Of a stretch of 64,000 nt of DNA, positions 18,201 to 25,783 are shown piece after piece. The position numbers and the translations under genes are program-made. Within the stretch, counting starts at the first letter, position 1. Each line of letters opens with the position of its first letter. Origin of the DNA: an uncultured Bacteroidales bacterium (lineage in GTDB: Bacteria > Bacteroidota > Bacteroidia > Bacteroidales > Muribaculaceae); the NCBI GenBank assembly GCA_902782465.1, contig CACZNH010000015.1, positions 41,720 through 105,719 on the forward strand. Direction: 5' to 3'. The notes below the pieces were generated by a model, which was not told the origin of the DNA, made no database searches, and saw only the letters and a program-made list of their open reading frames with translations.

Positions 18201-18295
18201 CCGGTAGCCTCGCTGCTCATCACGCCAGGCTGGGCTGCCGCCACCATCGGAGCCGCCGCAATCACTGACACAAAAACTTTTTTGATTCTCTTCAT
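15224..18295 (-). CDS. Large periplasmic tetratricopeptide-repeat protein
   Basis: 1023 residues with a signal peptide (MKRIKKVFVSVIAAAPMVAAA) followed by TPR and Sel1-like helical pairs over nearly the whole length. Repeated signatures such as AYYNYAVGLSKG, AQYNLGYSLFGQKQYAEA, AKYYIARYHYGKGNYNEA and AQASYELSRMQYELGNYKGA are the Ala/Gly/Tyr pattern of TPR helices. The last ~30 residues are Lys/Ser-rich and low in complexity. It is a protein-protein interaction scaffold, most likely working with the barrel encoded immediately downstream. The start at 18295 gives a clean signal peptide; an upstream in-frame ATG at 18331 would bury it. A promoter lies about 80 bases upstream on the minus strand. 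Confidence 0.88.
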   Translation of the reverse strand: MKRIKKVFVSVIAAAPMVAAAQPGVMSSEATGYLERGLSMYESHNYVGAIDQLEHVGHLPSTSSMREQAEYYIALSRFERGEEASLMALQRFIENYPASPLAMEAQMKVGNYYFYRGQWESALLSYSMVRNRALDKDADEDLMYRRAYCYLRMEDYREAERLYYELEQSPRYSGATDFYKAYLDYARGDYAAARTRFSAIPQSSELGFQSQYYLTQMAYNDKHYWEVIEQGKSLLEMGQNDYFDAELNRLVGESYYHQGNDAQACIYLKRYFENPEGEPYRTAAYTMGVLDYRDGNYKAVVDDMLHVTDGKDALTQSAYLYMGQAKRQLGDINGANMAFQQAATMDCDRSVKETAYYNYAVGLSKGARTPFDRSVDLFEDFLNEYPNSRYKDNVEGYLVDAYTGTTDYKRALTSINRIKSPGTKVLTAKQKVLYNLGVQSLANNNNDEAADYFKQAIAVGSYDKTALNESRLWLAEAQYRAGNYKEAARNQQEYVKQIKKGDDNYGIAQYNLGYSLFGQKQYAEARTAFRNAIDSKMLSSELMADAYNRIGDTQYYARDFAGAQSSYDQAMQADKNASGDYAMYHKGIMMGMSHQYADEIAQMDALVKAYPKSSFAPQALLEKGNAQALMGKNADALNTYATLLKNYPKSVEARKGLLQTALVNKSVGKEDAAIEAYKTIIRQYPTSDEAQAAAEDMKLIYADKGQLTEFSKFLSSVPNAPQMDVNEAERLTFEAAEKAAISDKPSIDRLEQYLKDNPDGAYAAKAKYYIARYHYGKGNYNEAMAALDEALKGGGDASYAQDAIAMRSDILARQGKLDEALQGYKDLAERASSDDNRTLAQIGAMRIAKKMGKWNEVQTLASTLLKRGGLTSSEEKEITLDRALAYAQVGNTKDAETAFRELARDPSNEYGAQASYELSRMQYELGNYKGAEQTINALVDKGTPHNYWLGKSFLTLADIYYKQGNVSQAKEYLQSLKSNYPGKEKEIFNEIDARLKKWSGGKSSSTSNASTDNGKKKSNKKGN

Positions 18296-18378
18296 ATATC
18301 TATCGTTGTTTTCATTTTCCACACAGGTCACGTCCTATCCCACGGGGACAGGAGGAGCCGTCACATTAATATTAACTG

Positions 18379-18408
18379 CAAATTTAGCGATAAATTGCCA
18401 AACAGCAA
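18379..18408 (-). promoter_or_regulatory. Promoter of the TPR/barrel operon
   Basis: On the minus strand TTG (18408-18406), 19 bases, TAAATTTG (18386-18379). It is divergent from the promoter at 18479-18508. Confidence 0.55.
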
Positions 18409-18478
18409 CAACCCTGCATCTAAAATAATCCTAAAAAAGAGCCGATTCAAGAAAAATAAAGAAAAAACTGCAACTTTT

Positions 18479-18508
18479 TTGGTATAATGCAAAAAATAAC
18501 TACCTTTG
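18479..18508 (+). promoter_or_regulatory. Promoter of the PpiD-like gene
   Basis: TTG at 18479-18481, 19-base spacer, TACCTTTG at 18501-18508, about 60 bases before the start codon. Confidence 0.7.
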
Positions 18509-18569
18509 CGTGTTTATTTGGCGAAAAGCCCTGAAAACGAAAGAAAAAACATCATAAAAATATTTGTAA

Positions 18570-20648
18570 ATGGCTACATTAGAGAAGATTAGACAACAGA
18601 AGTTTTGGCTCGCCGTCTTGATTGGCGGTGCATTGCTCGCATTCATTATTGAGGTAGGTGTGGAGGCCATCGGCCGCTCCGCTGGTAAAAGTGTTGCCGC
18701 CAAGGTCGGCAATGAGAAGATCGACATCATGGAGTTCTCGAAGCGCGTAGAACAGGATGCTGCCAACGACAAGAACCAGCAGCAATATGATGCTGCCCAG
18801 CGCAACCAGAAGGTACTGGATGAGATGATTAACGAGAAGCTGCTCAACAAAGAGTATGAGAAGCTGGGTATCTATGTTACCGACACTGAGCTCAGTGAGC
18901 TGACTATCGGCAAGAATCCCGCTCCCGCAATCGTTCAGTTCGCACAACAGCTGAATGCCAAGTCACCGGCTGAGCTTTATGACTTCATCACCAACCCCGG
19001 CAAGCACGGCATTCCCGACGGAAGCGTTGCCGAGTTGCGCAATGAGTGGAACAAGATGACCAACGAGGTAGTAAAGGGCTACAAGCAGTTGAAGCTCCAG
19101 AACCTGATTGCCGGCTGTATGCAGGCTAACGATCTGGATCGCGCACAGATGGCCGAGGACGAGGCTATGACCAACGTCGTGCTGTTTGCCAAGCAGGCCT
19201 ACTCAACGCTGCCCGACGACCAGTTCCCTGTTACCGACGAGGAGCTGAAGGCCGAATGGATGAAGCACCAGTCCCTGTTCAAGCTTGATGAGGAGACCAG
19301 GGCTATCCACTATATCGCTGTAAACATCGAGCCCAGCGCTGCCGACATCGCTGCAGCCCAGAAGATTGCCGACGCTGCCTATATCGCATTGCAGAAGGGC
19401 CGCGGCATCGACTCGGTACGCGTTCTTGGCACTGTACGTATCGACACCGCCAAGATGCTCCAGAAGGACATGCCCGCATCGGTACGCGACCTGTTTGCCG
19501 GCGCACAGATTGGTACGACTCGCCGCGACAGCGTCATGAACAACCACCACGTGATGTATAAGCTCATCAATAAAGAGGTGAGCCTCGACTCAGTAGAGCT
19601 CGTATCGGCTGCGGTACAGGGCGACGCCAAGACTCAGAAGTCTGTCCTCGACCAGCTCAATGCAGGCAAGAGCCTCGATGAGATGAGGAAAGCTTTCCCG
19701 CAGAAGTTTGATGCCAACGAGAAGGCCTGGCAGCGTATTTATAACCTGCCCGACAGCCTGAAGGCTAAGATTGCCAACGCAGCTCCTGGTGTATTTGTTA
19801 CCTTCGCCAGTGGCGACCAGGGTGCCCAGTATATCAAGGTTACCGACAAGAAGGCTCCCAAGACCTTCTACACCGTCGCAACCGTTTCCTATGATGCTTA
19901 TGCCAGCACCAAGACCAGCGAGGACCTGCGCGACAAGCTGCAGAACTTCCTGAACAAGAACAAGACCGTGAAGGAGTTCACCGAGAACGCTGCTAAGGAA
20001 GGCTTCAACGCCGTTGAGACCATGATTTCCCCGAGCACTCCTCAGCTTGGCATGGGCCAGTTCGGCTACGGAGGCATCAAGGACACCCGCAAGGCCATCA
20101 AGTGGGCGTTTGACAACAATAAGGGCGACGTTTCCCCCATCTTCAGTGACAACAACACCATGCTGGTTGCCGTTGCCATCGACGACATCTACAAAGAGGG
20201 CGTCATGGACTACAACGTCAAGGAGGTTAAGGAACTGCTCACCACGCTCGTTCGCAACAGCAAGAAGGGCGATGCTCTTGTACAGAAACTCCAGGGCAAG
20301 GCCAACAGCCTTGACGCCTATGCAGGCCTGATGAACACCCAGGTTGACACCGTGGATGTTTCCTTTGGCATGCAGAACGCTCCCAAGTTGGCTGACGACT
20401 ACGGCGTAATCGGCCGCATGGCTACCGCCAAGGTGGGTGAGCTGAAGGGTCCGTGGAAGGGTCAGAACTCGGTTTATGTTTACCAGGTTATCAAGCAGGA
20501 GAAGGCCGAGCGTCAGCCCACCAAGGAAGAGCTCGACCAGCGCTACGCACAGACTCGTGGTGCACAAATCTTCGCTAACCCGCGCACCATCAACGGCATT
20601 CTGAGCAAGGCCACCAAGGTGAAGAAGCAGCTCATTGATTTCTATTGA
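18570..20648 (+). CDS. PpiD-like SurA_N/parvulin-type periplasmic foldase
   Basis: 692 residues. One membrane helix near the N-terminus (about residues 12-32, FWLAVLIGGALLAFIIEVGV) anchors a large periplasmic part. Residues ~40-260 fit the SurA/PpiD chaperone domain (VAAKVGNEKIDIMEFSKRVEQ, VLDEMINEKLLNKEYEKLGI). The central region (~340-460) fits a degenerate parvulin domain, and a second repeat-like segment ends the protein. MATLEKIR is the typical Bacteroidetes PpiD N-terminus. The family assists folding of outer-membrane and secreted proteins, in keeping with the many such genes nearby. Whether isomerase activity is kept cannot be judged. The gene has its own promoter and a terminator after its stop. 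Confidence 0.88.
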   Translation: MATLEKIRQQKFWLAVLIGGALLAFIIEVGVEAIGRSAGKSVAAKVGNEKIDIMEFSKRVEQDAANDKNQQQYDAAQRNQKVLDEMINEKLLNKEYEKLGIYVTDTELSELTIGKNPAPAIVQFAQQLNAKSPAELYDFITNPGKHGIPDGSVAELRNEWNKMTNEVVKGYKQLKLQNLIAGCMQANDLDRAQMAEDEAMTNVVLFAKQAYSTLPDDQFPVTDEELKAEWMKHQSLFKLDEETRAIHYIAVNIEPSAADIAAAQKIADAAYIALQKGRGIDSVRVLGTVRIDTAKMLQKDMPASVRDLFAGAQIGTTRRDSVMNNHHVMYKLINKEVSLDSVELVSAAVQGDAKTQKSVLDQLNAGKSLDEMRKAFPQKFDANEKAWQRIYNLPDSLKAKIANAAPGVFVTFASGDQGAQYIKVTDKKAPKTFYTVATVSYDAYASTKTSEDLRDKLQNFLNKNKTVKEFTENAAKEGFNAVETMISPSTPQLGMGQFGYGGIKDTRKAIKWAFDNNKGDVSPIFSDNNTMLVAVAIDDIYKEGVMDYNVKEVKELLTTLVRNSKKGDALVQKLQGKANSLDAYAGLMNTQVDTVDVSFGMQNAPKLADDYGVIGRMATAKVGELKGPWKGQNSVYVYQVIKQEKAERQPTKEELDQRYAQTRGAQIFANPRTINGILSKATKVKKQLIDFY

Positions 20649-20680
20649 TTCTAGCGCGATAACGCGACCAGATAATATCC

Positions 20681-20717
20681 AAGTCCCGATGGCACCAGTG
20701 CCACCGGGACTTGTTTT
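20681..20717 (+). terminator. Terminator after the PpiD-like gene
   Basis: AAGTCCCGATGGCA pairs with TGCCACCGGGACTT (one mismatch) around a four-base loop, followed by TTGTTTT. Confidence 0.8.
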
Positions 20718-20786
20718 ATCAGCGACGAAAAACGGTAAAAAGCATTTTTATCACCTCAAAAGGGGCGTTATCTCAAAAAAAAAGCC

Positions 20787-20794
20787 TAATTTTG
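20787..20794 (+). promoter_or_regulatory. -7 element TAATTTTG before sufE-like gene
   Basis: TAATTTTGGAGG lies 29 bases before the start at 20824. No suitable TTG was found upstream. Confidence 0.4.
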
Positions 20795-20823
20795 GAGGTT
20801 AAACTAAAAACAACCTTTTTTTC

Positions 20824-21258
20824 ATGTCAACCATCAACGAACGACAAGACGAAATCATTGAGGAATTTGAGGGTCTGGACGACTGGATGGACCGCTATAG
20901 CGTCATCATCGACATGGGCAATGCCATGCCCGCGCTCGACGAGCAATACAAGACGGCCGACAACCTGATTGACGGTTGCCAGAGCCGTGTGTGGCTGCAG
21001 GCCGACTGCATCGACGGCCGCATGCGCCTGCAGGCCGACAGCGACGCCATCATCGTCAAGGGCATCATCTCGATGCTCGTGCGCGTGCTCGACGGGGCAA
21101 CGCCCCAAGAGGTGCTCGATGCCGACCTCTACTTCATCGAGCGCATCGGGCTGCGCGAGCACCTCTCCCCCACCCGCAGCAACGGTCTGCTGGCGATGGT
21201 GAAGCAGATTCGCGCCTATGCCATCGCGTTCCAGTCGCGCGAGCATTGCGGTTGTTGA
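20824..21258 (+). CDS. SufE-family cysteine desulfurase partner
   Basis: 144 residues, the usual SufE length. The sulfur-acceptor cysteine is Cys52 in LIDGCQSRVWLQADCIDGRM, the family signature. The C-terminal helix region FIERIGLREHLSPTRSNGLLAMVKQIRAYA is also characteristic. SufE accepts persulfide sulfur from SufS and passes it on for Fe-S cluster assembly in the cytoplasm. No suf operon genes are adjacent here, as the next gene is a peptide transporter 57 bases downstream. The protein ends HCGC, adding two further cysteines whose role is unknown. Confidence 0.92.
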   Translation: MSTINERQDEIIEEFEGLDDWMDRYSVIIDMGNAMPALDEQYKTADNLIDGCQSRVWLQADCIDGRMRLQADSDAIIVKGIISMLVRVLDGATPQEVLDADLYFIERIGLREHLSPTRSNGLLAMVKQIRAYAIAFQSREHCGC

Positions 21259-21315
21259 AACAAGACGACAATAACACATTATTAATAATATTAACCTATC
21301 AACCAAAACAGAATT

Positions 21316-22902
21316 ATGTTTAAAAACCATCCCAAGGGTCTAATCCCTGCCGCGTTGAGCAACATGGGCGAGCGCTTCGGCTACTACATCATGAACGCCG
21401 TGCTGCTGCTGTTCCTGTGCTCCAAATTCGGCCTTGACGAGGGCACATCGGGTGCCATCTACAGCGTCTTCTATGCCGGTATCTATGTGTTAAGCCTCGT
21501 TGGCGGTTTCATTGCCGACCGCACCCAGAACTACAAGAGCACCATCCAGTGGGGTCTTGTCATCATGGCCGTTGGCTACGTGCTGCTCTCAATTCCCGTT
21601 CTCCACACTGCAGGCAACCACATGTGGCTGCTCGTGTTCACCTGCGTGGCCCTATTCCTGATTGCCTTCGGTAACGGTCTGTTCAAGGGCAACCTGCAGG
21701 CTATCGTGGGTCAGATGTATGATAACATGGAGGCCGATGCCATTGCCACCGGCAAGAGCGAGGAGGAAATCAAGTCCATCAAGGATCGCCGCGACTCGGG
21801 TTTCCAGATTTTCTACGTGTTCATCAACATCGGTGGTCTGATTGCCCCGTTCGTTGCTCCGCTGCTGCGCCAGTGGTGGCTGGGTGTCAAGGGCATGGTC
21901 TATGATGCTGGTCTTCCCGCCTTGTGCCACCAGTACCTGAAAGAAGGTGCCAATATGGCCGGTGAGCAGATGACCAACCTCACCACGCTGATGGAGAAGG
22001 TGAACCAGGGTGGTCTGGACCTCAGCGACATGGGTGCTGCATGCAACAGCTACCTTGAGGTCTTCAACACCGGTGTTCACTACAGCTTCATCGCTTCGGT
22101 GGTTGCCATGTTCATCTCGCTGTTCATCTTCATGGCATTTAAGAAAATCTTCCCCACTCCCGCCAAGAAAGAGGCTGCTGCAGTCGAAGAATACACTGCC
22201 GAGGAGAAGAGGGCTATGGCCAAGGAAATCAAGCAGCGCATGGCAGCGTTGTTCGCTGTGCTGGGCGTTTGCGTCTTCTTCTGGCTGTCGTTCCACCAGA
22301 ATGGCCAGTCGCTGTCGGTATTCGCACGCGACTATGTCATCACCGACAAGATTGCTCCCGAGATTTGGCAGGCCGTGAACCCGTTCTTCGTGATCGTGCT
22401 CACCCCCATCATCATGGCTATCTTTGCCTCATTGGCAAGAAAAGGTCACGCCATTTCCACACCTCGCAAGATTGTCATCGGTATGGCTATCACGGCATTG
22501 GCCTACCTGTTCCTGGTAGTGCTGAGCATGGGTTATGATTATCCCAATGGTGAAACCTTCCGTGCATTGGGTATCGACCAGCAGGCTGCCATGAAGTCAC
22601 AGTGGTGGGTACTGATTGCCACCTACTTCTTCCTGACCGTTGCCGAGCTGTTTATCTCGCCGCTGGGCCTGTCGTTTGTTTCCAAGATTGCTCCCAAGCA
22701 CCTGCAAGGTATCTGCCAGGGCTTGTGGCTGGGTGCCACCGCACTGGGCAACCTGTTTATCTGGATTGGTCCGGTTATGCTCAACAAGATGCCCAAGCTG
22801 TGGATGTGCTGGGCCGTCTTCCTGGTTATCTGCCTCGTCGCCATGGGCGTGATGTGGGGCATGGTCAGCTGGCTGGAGCGCGTCACTGGCGAGAAGGAGT
22901 AA
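21316..22902 (+). CDS. POT-family proton-coupled peptide transporter
   Basis: 528 residues, about 14 membrane segments. The POT signature ERFGYYIMNAVLLLFL lies at residues 16-31 (ExxERFxYY type), and the second motif GNGLFKGNLQAIVGQMY follows around residue 120, with DSGFQIFYVFINIGGLIAP nearby. An unusually long soluble or partly helical stretch (residues ~195-255) separates two membrane segments. Such transporters import di- and tripeptides with protons across the inner membrane. It is the first of two POT paralogues in tandem and lies upstream of peptidase T, so uptake and breakdown of small peptides are probably linked. Confidence 0.93.
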   Translation: MFKNHPKGLIPAALSNMGERFGYYIMNAVLLLFLCSKFGLDEGTSGAIYSVFYAGIYVLSLVGGFIADRTQNYKSTIQWGLVIMAVGYVLLSIPVLHTAGNHMWLLVFTCVALFLIAFGNGLFKGNLQAIVGQMYDNMEADAIATGKSEEEIKSIKDRRDSGFQIFYVFINIGGLIAPFVAPLLRQWWLGVKGMVYDAGLPALCHQYLKEGANMAGEQMTNLTTLMEKVNQGGLDLSDMGAACNSYLEVFNTGVHYSFIASVVAMFISLFIFMAFKKIFPTPAKKEAAAVEEYTAEEKRAMAKEIKQRMAALFAVLGVCVFFWLSFHQNGQSLSVFARDYVITDKIAPEIWQAVNPFFVIVLTPIIMAIFASLARKGHAISTPRKIVIGMAITALAYLFLVVLSMGYDYPNGETFRALGIDQQAAMKSQWWVLIATYFFLTVAELFISPLGLSFVSKIAPKHLQGICQGLWLGATALGNLFIWIGPVMLNKMPKLWMCWAVFLVICLVAMGVMWGMVSWLERVTGEKE

Positions 22903-22935
22903 TCCTCACACGCAATACACATTATTAATTATAAA

Positions 22936-22976
22936 AGAATCTAGGGAGTCTAGAATAACTGGATTTCCTAGATTCT
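22936..22976. terminator. Hairpin between the two POT genes
   Basis: AGAATCTAGG (22936-22945) pairs exactly with CCTAGATTCT (22967-22976). No long T-run follows, so it may attenuate or stabilise mRNA rather than fully terminate. Confidence 0.5.
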
Positions 22977-22997
22977 CTAGTAAAAATCGAAATAATT

Positions 22998-24536
22998 ATG
23001 TTTGAAGGACAACCTAAAGGACTATTCGCGTTGGCACTGGCCAATACGGGCGAACGCTTCGGCTACTACACGATGATTGCCGTGTTCGCTCTCTTCCTCA
23101 GGGCCAACTATGGCTTGTCACCCGCAGTTGCCGGCACCATCTACAGTTCATTCCTGATGGTGGTGTATTTCCTCCCGCTCATCGGCGGCTGGATGGCCGA
23201 CAAGTTCGGCTTCGGCAAGATGGTGACCATCGGTATCATCATCATGTTCCTGGGATACCTGCTGCTGTCGGTGCCCCTGGGCGGCAACATGTTTGCACTC
23301 ATCGTGATGATTGGCGCATTGTTGCTCATTGGACTAGGCACGGGTCTGTTCAAGGGCAACCTGCAGGTGATGGTGGGCAACTTGTATGACGACCCGCAGT
23401 ACGCTGCAAAGCGTGACTCCGGCTTCTCGATTTTCTACATGGCCATCAACATCGGCGCCCTGTTCGCTCCGACGGCCGCCGTTAAAATCAAGGAGTATGC
23501 CGAGACCGCACTGGGCTTCTCGTCCAATGATGCCTACCACTTCTCGTTTGCCGTGGCTTGTGCCTCGCTGATTCTGTCGATTGCCATCTATTATGCCTTC
23601 CGCAGCACCTTCCGTCACTGCGAGGGTGGCAAGAAGGCCGCCGTCAAGGACGACAACACCGTGAAGGAGCCTGAGCTGAGCAAGGATGAGACCAAACAGC
23701 GCATCATCGCCCTGTGCCTCGTGTTTGCCGTCGTGGTATTCTTCTGGATGGCATTCCACCAGAACGGACTGTCGCTTACCTTCTTTGCCGACGAATTCAC
23801 CGCCAACACGTCTAGCGGCCTGCAGAGCATGGCCTTTGACGTGTGGAACCTGGTACTGGTCATCTTCATCGTCTATGCCGGCTTCTCACTGTTCCAGAGC
23901 AAGACGGCCAAGGCCAAGGGCATCTCGGGAGCCATCATCCTGGCGGCGCTGGGTATCCTGTACTACAAGTACGCCCGCACCACCGGCAGCATCGACATCG
24001 CAGCCCCGATTTTCCAGCAGTTCAACCCGTTCTACGTCGTAGCGTTGACGCCCGTTTCGATGGCCATCTTCGGCTGGCTGGCCGAGAAAGGCAAGGAGCC
24101 GTCGGCTCCGCGCAAGATTGCCTACGGTATGGTAGTCGCCGCCATCGCCTATGCCCTGATGGCATTTGCCTCGACAGGTCTGCCCATGCCGCAGCAGGCG
24201 CCCGACGCCAGCGGCAACCTCGTGGGCCAGCATGTTGCCGACGTGACGCCCAACCTGCTCATCAGCGTCTATCTGATTCTCACCTTCGGCGAGCTGCTGC
24301 TCTCCCCGATGGGCATCTCGTTCGTCAGCAAGGTGGCGCCTCCCAAGTACAAGGGTGCGATGATGGGTGGCTGGTTCGTTTCCACCGCGCTGGGTAACCA
24401 GCTCGTCCTCGTGGGCGGTGCCCTGTGGGGCAAGGTGCCCTTGTGGGTATGCTGGAGCGTCTTCATGGGTGTCTGCCTCGTCGCAGCCATCTTCATGTTC
24501 GCCATGATGAAGCGCCTCGAGAAAGTCGCGAAGTAA
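22998..24536 (+). CDS. Second POT-family peptide transporter
   Basis: 512 residues, about 14 membrane segments. It carries the same motifs as its neighbour: ERFGYYTMIAVFALFLRANY near residue 18, GTGLFKGNLQVMVGNLYDD around residue 115 and DSGFSIFYMAINIGALFAP. It lacks the long insert seen in the upstream paralogue. The final membrane segments contain GISFVSKVAPPKYKGAMMGG, also conserved in the first copy, so the pair arose by duplication. The products may differ in peptide preference. The gene starts 95 bases after its paralogue, with a hairpin between them. Confidence 0.93.
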   Translation: MFEGQPKGLFALALANTGERFGYYTMIAVFALFLRANYGLSPAVAGTIYSSFLMVVYFLPLIGGWMADKFGFGKMVTIGIIIMFLGYLLLSVPLGGNMFALIVMIGALLLIGLGTGLFKGNLQVMVGNLYDDPQYAAKRDSGFSIFYMAINIGALFAPTAAVKIKEYAETALGFSSNDAYHFSFAVACASLILSIAIYYAFRSTFRHCEGGKKAAVKDDNTVKEPELSKDETKQRIIALCLVFAVVVFFWMAFHQNGLSLTFFADEFTANTSSGLQSMAFDVWNLVLVIFIVYAGFSLFQSKTAKAKGISGAIILAALGILYYKYARTTGSIDIAAPIFQQFNPFYVVALTPVSMAIFGWLAEKGKEPSAPRKIAYGMVVAAIAYALMAFASTGLPMPQQAPDASGNLVGQHVADVTPNLLISVYLILTFGELLLSPMGISFVSKVAPPKYKGAMMGGWFVSTALGNQLVLVGGALWGKVPLWVCWSVFMGVCLVAAIFMFAMMKRLEKVAK

Positions 24537-24547
24537 ACATCCACTAC

Positions 24548-24620
24548 AGCGAGCCGGAGGCTCGCAATACCTCGACAACCACGGCTGGCCCGTCGGAGTA
24601 TTGCGAGCCTCCGGCTTGCT
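24548..24620. repeat. REP/BIME-like palindromic element, left copy
   Basis: 73 bp with outer arms that are inverted repeats of each other. Each arm holds the small palindrome GCGAGCC-GGA-GGCTCGC or a close variant, the shape of a REP unit. The whole element is nearly the reverse complement of the one at 25608-25680. Confidence 0.85.
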
Positions 24621-24636
24621 TTAAAAACAACAAGAC

Positions 24637-25599
24637 ATGGACGATAAGCGCAACGAGGGCCGCAAGCTGTGGTCACAAAATCATTCCGACGTGCCCGCCA
24701 CGCCCTCAATGAAGCGCCGGATGGTAAGCCACGACTACCAGGGCAAAGCCATCTACCTGATTACCCTGTGCGTGGAGGGGCGTGTCCCATGCCTCGGCAC
24801 CCTGTGCAGTCCTGACGAGGACCATACTCAGCCGTGGGTCGCCCCCACCCCATTGGGAACAAAGGTCAAAGCCGAATGGGAGGGCATCCCGCGATACTAC
24901 CCTCAAATCAGGATACTGGCATTGACCCTCATGCCTGACCACATACATGGTATCCTGTTCGTCACCGATGTGCTCCCCGTGCATTTGGGTAAAGTCATCA
25001 ACGGCTTCAAGGCTGGCTGCAACAGGGCAGCACAGGAGTTGGGACAAGCTGTTCCGCTATGGGAGAAAGGGTATACCGACGGTGTGCTCCGCGGTAAAGG
25101 GCAACTCAACCGTTGGATGGCTTACCTAGCTGACAACCCTCGACGGTTATGGATAAAGCGGAACCAGCACGACTATTTCAAGGTTTCCCATCTTCTCACC
25201 GTTGGCGGTGCTACAGTCAGCGCAGTGGGCAACCATCAGCTCCTGCATCACCCGTCAATCATGCAGGTCTATTGCTCGCGACGCATGAGCCAGGAGGAGA
25301 TTGCCCGTGAGGGAGACCGCCTACTCGCACAAGGAGCCGTGCTTGTGTCCCCCGCCATCAGTCTGGGAGAGAAAACCATCATCAACAGAGCACTCGAGGC
25401 TGGAGTCCCCGTCATCCTCATCACCAACAATGGCCTCGGCGAAATGGCAAAGCCTGGCGGCAAGCTGTTCGACGCCTGCGCAGCAGGCAAGTTGCTTTTC
25501 GTCTCTCCATTCGAGCACCGCAACGACTACCAGCCATTGACGGCCGAATGCTGCCGCGAGATGAATGCCCTGGCCAGGTCCATCGCCAACAGGCAGTGA
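24637..25599 (+). CDS. REP-associated tyrosine transposase fused to a DprA/SLOG-like domain
   Basis: 320 residues. Residues ~25-175 are a Y1 (IS200-like/RAYT) HUH nuclease domain: IYLITLCVEGR as first strand, the metal-binding LMPDHIHGI with His102 and His104, GYTDGVLRGKG, and the candidate catalytic Tyr163 in MAYLADNPRRL, the Y-x-x-x-NP context of RAYTs. Residues ~195-320 form a second domain starting GNHQLLHHPSIMQV, with AQGAVLVSPAISLGEK, AGVPVILITNNG and KPGGKLFDACAAG, resembling the Rossmann-like SLOG fold of DprA. Y1 enzymes nick single-stranded hairpin DNA, and DprA binds single-stranded DNA, so the fusion is plausible for ssDNA handling; that role is inference. It starts 16 bases after the left REP element, and its stop lies eight bases before the right one. 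Confidence 0.85.
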   Translation: MDDKRNEGRKLWSQNHSDVPATPSMKRRMVSHDYQGKAIYLITLCVEGRVPCLGTLCSPDEDHTQPWVAPTPLGTKVKAEWEGIPRYYPQIRILALTLMPDHIHGILFVTDVLPVHLGKVINGFKAGCNRAAQELGQAVPLWEKGYTDGVLRGKGQLNRWMAYLADNPRRLWIKRNQHDYFKVSHLLTVGGATVSAVGNHQLLHHPSIMQVYCSRRMSQEEIAREGDRLLAQGAVLVSPAISLGEKTIINRALEAGVPVILITNNGLGEMAKPGGKLFDACAAGKLLFVSPFEHRNDYQPLTAECCREMNALARSIANRQ

Positions 25600-25607
25600 C
25601 ACCACAC

Positions 25608-25680
25608 AGCGAGCCGGAGGCTCCTAATACTCCGACGGGCCAGTCGTGCTTGTCGAGGTATTGCGAGCCTCCGGCTCGCT
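25608..25680. repeat. REP/BIME-like palindromic element, right copy
   Basis: Near reverse complement of 24548-24620, with an imperfect inner REP hairpin on its left side (GGCTCCT instead of GGCTCGC). The right arm is intact. Confidence 0.85.
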
Positions 25681-25727
25681 TTATAATAAAAAACACGCGT
25701 GGCGTGATATAACTGACAAATTTTCAC

Positions 25728-25735
25728 TATATTTG
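25728..25735 (+). promoter_or_regulatory. -7 element TATATTTG before pepT
   Basis: TATATTTGC lies about 48 bases before the pepT start. No clear TTG at the right distance. Confidence 0.5.
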
Positions 25736-25783
25736 CAAGTTGAAAACGATAATAACCATTAACAACTAGAACATATCAACGCT

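Larger units (their letters stand above)
24548..25680. mobile_element. REPtron-like unit: RAYT gene between mirror-image REP elements
   Basis: A Y1/HUH-type transposase gene is bracketed by two 73-bp palindromic elements in opposite orientation, with about five differences between them. This is the layout described for REP-associated tyrosine transposases, which are usually single-copy domesticated genes linked to their own REP family. It sits between the POT transporters and pepT. Confidence 0.75.

Noticed and set aside
20824-21258. suf operon
   Set aside because: Only SufE is present; no SufBCDS genes lie within the window.
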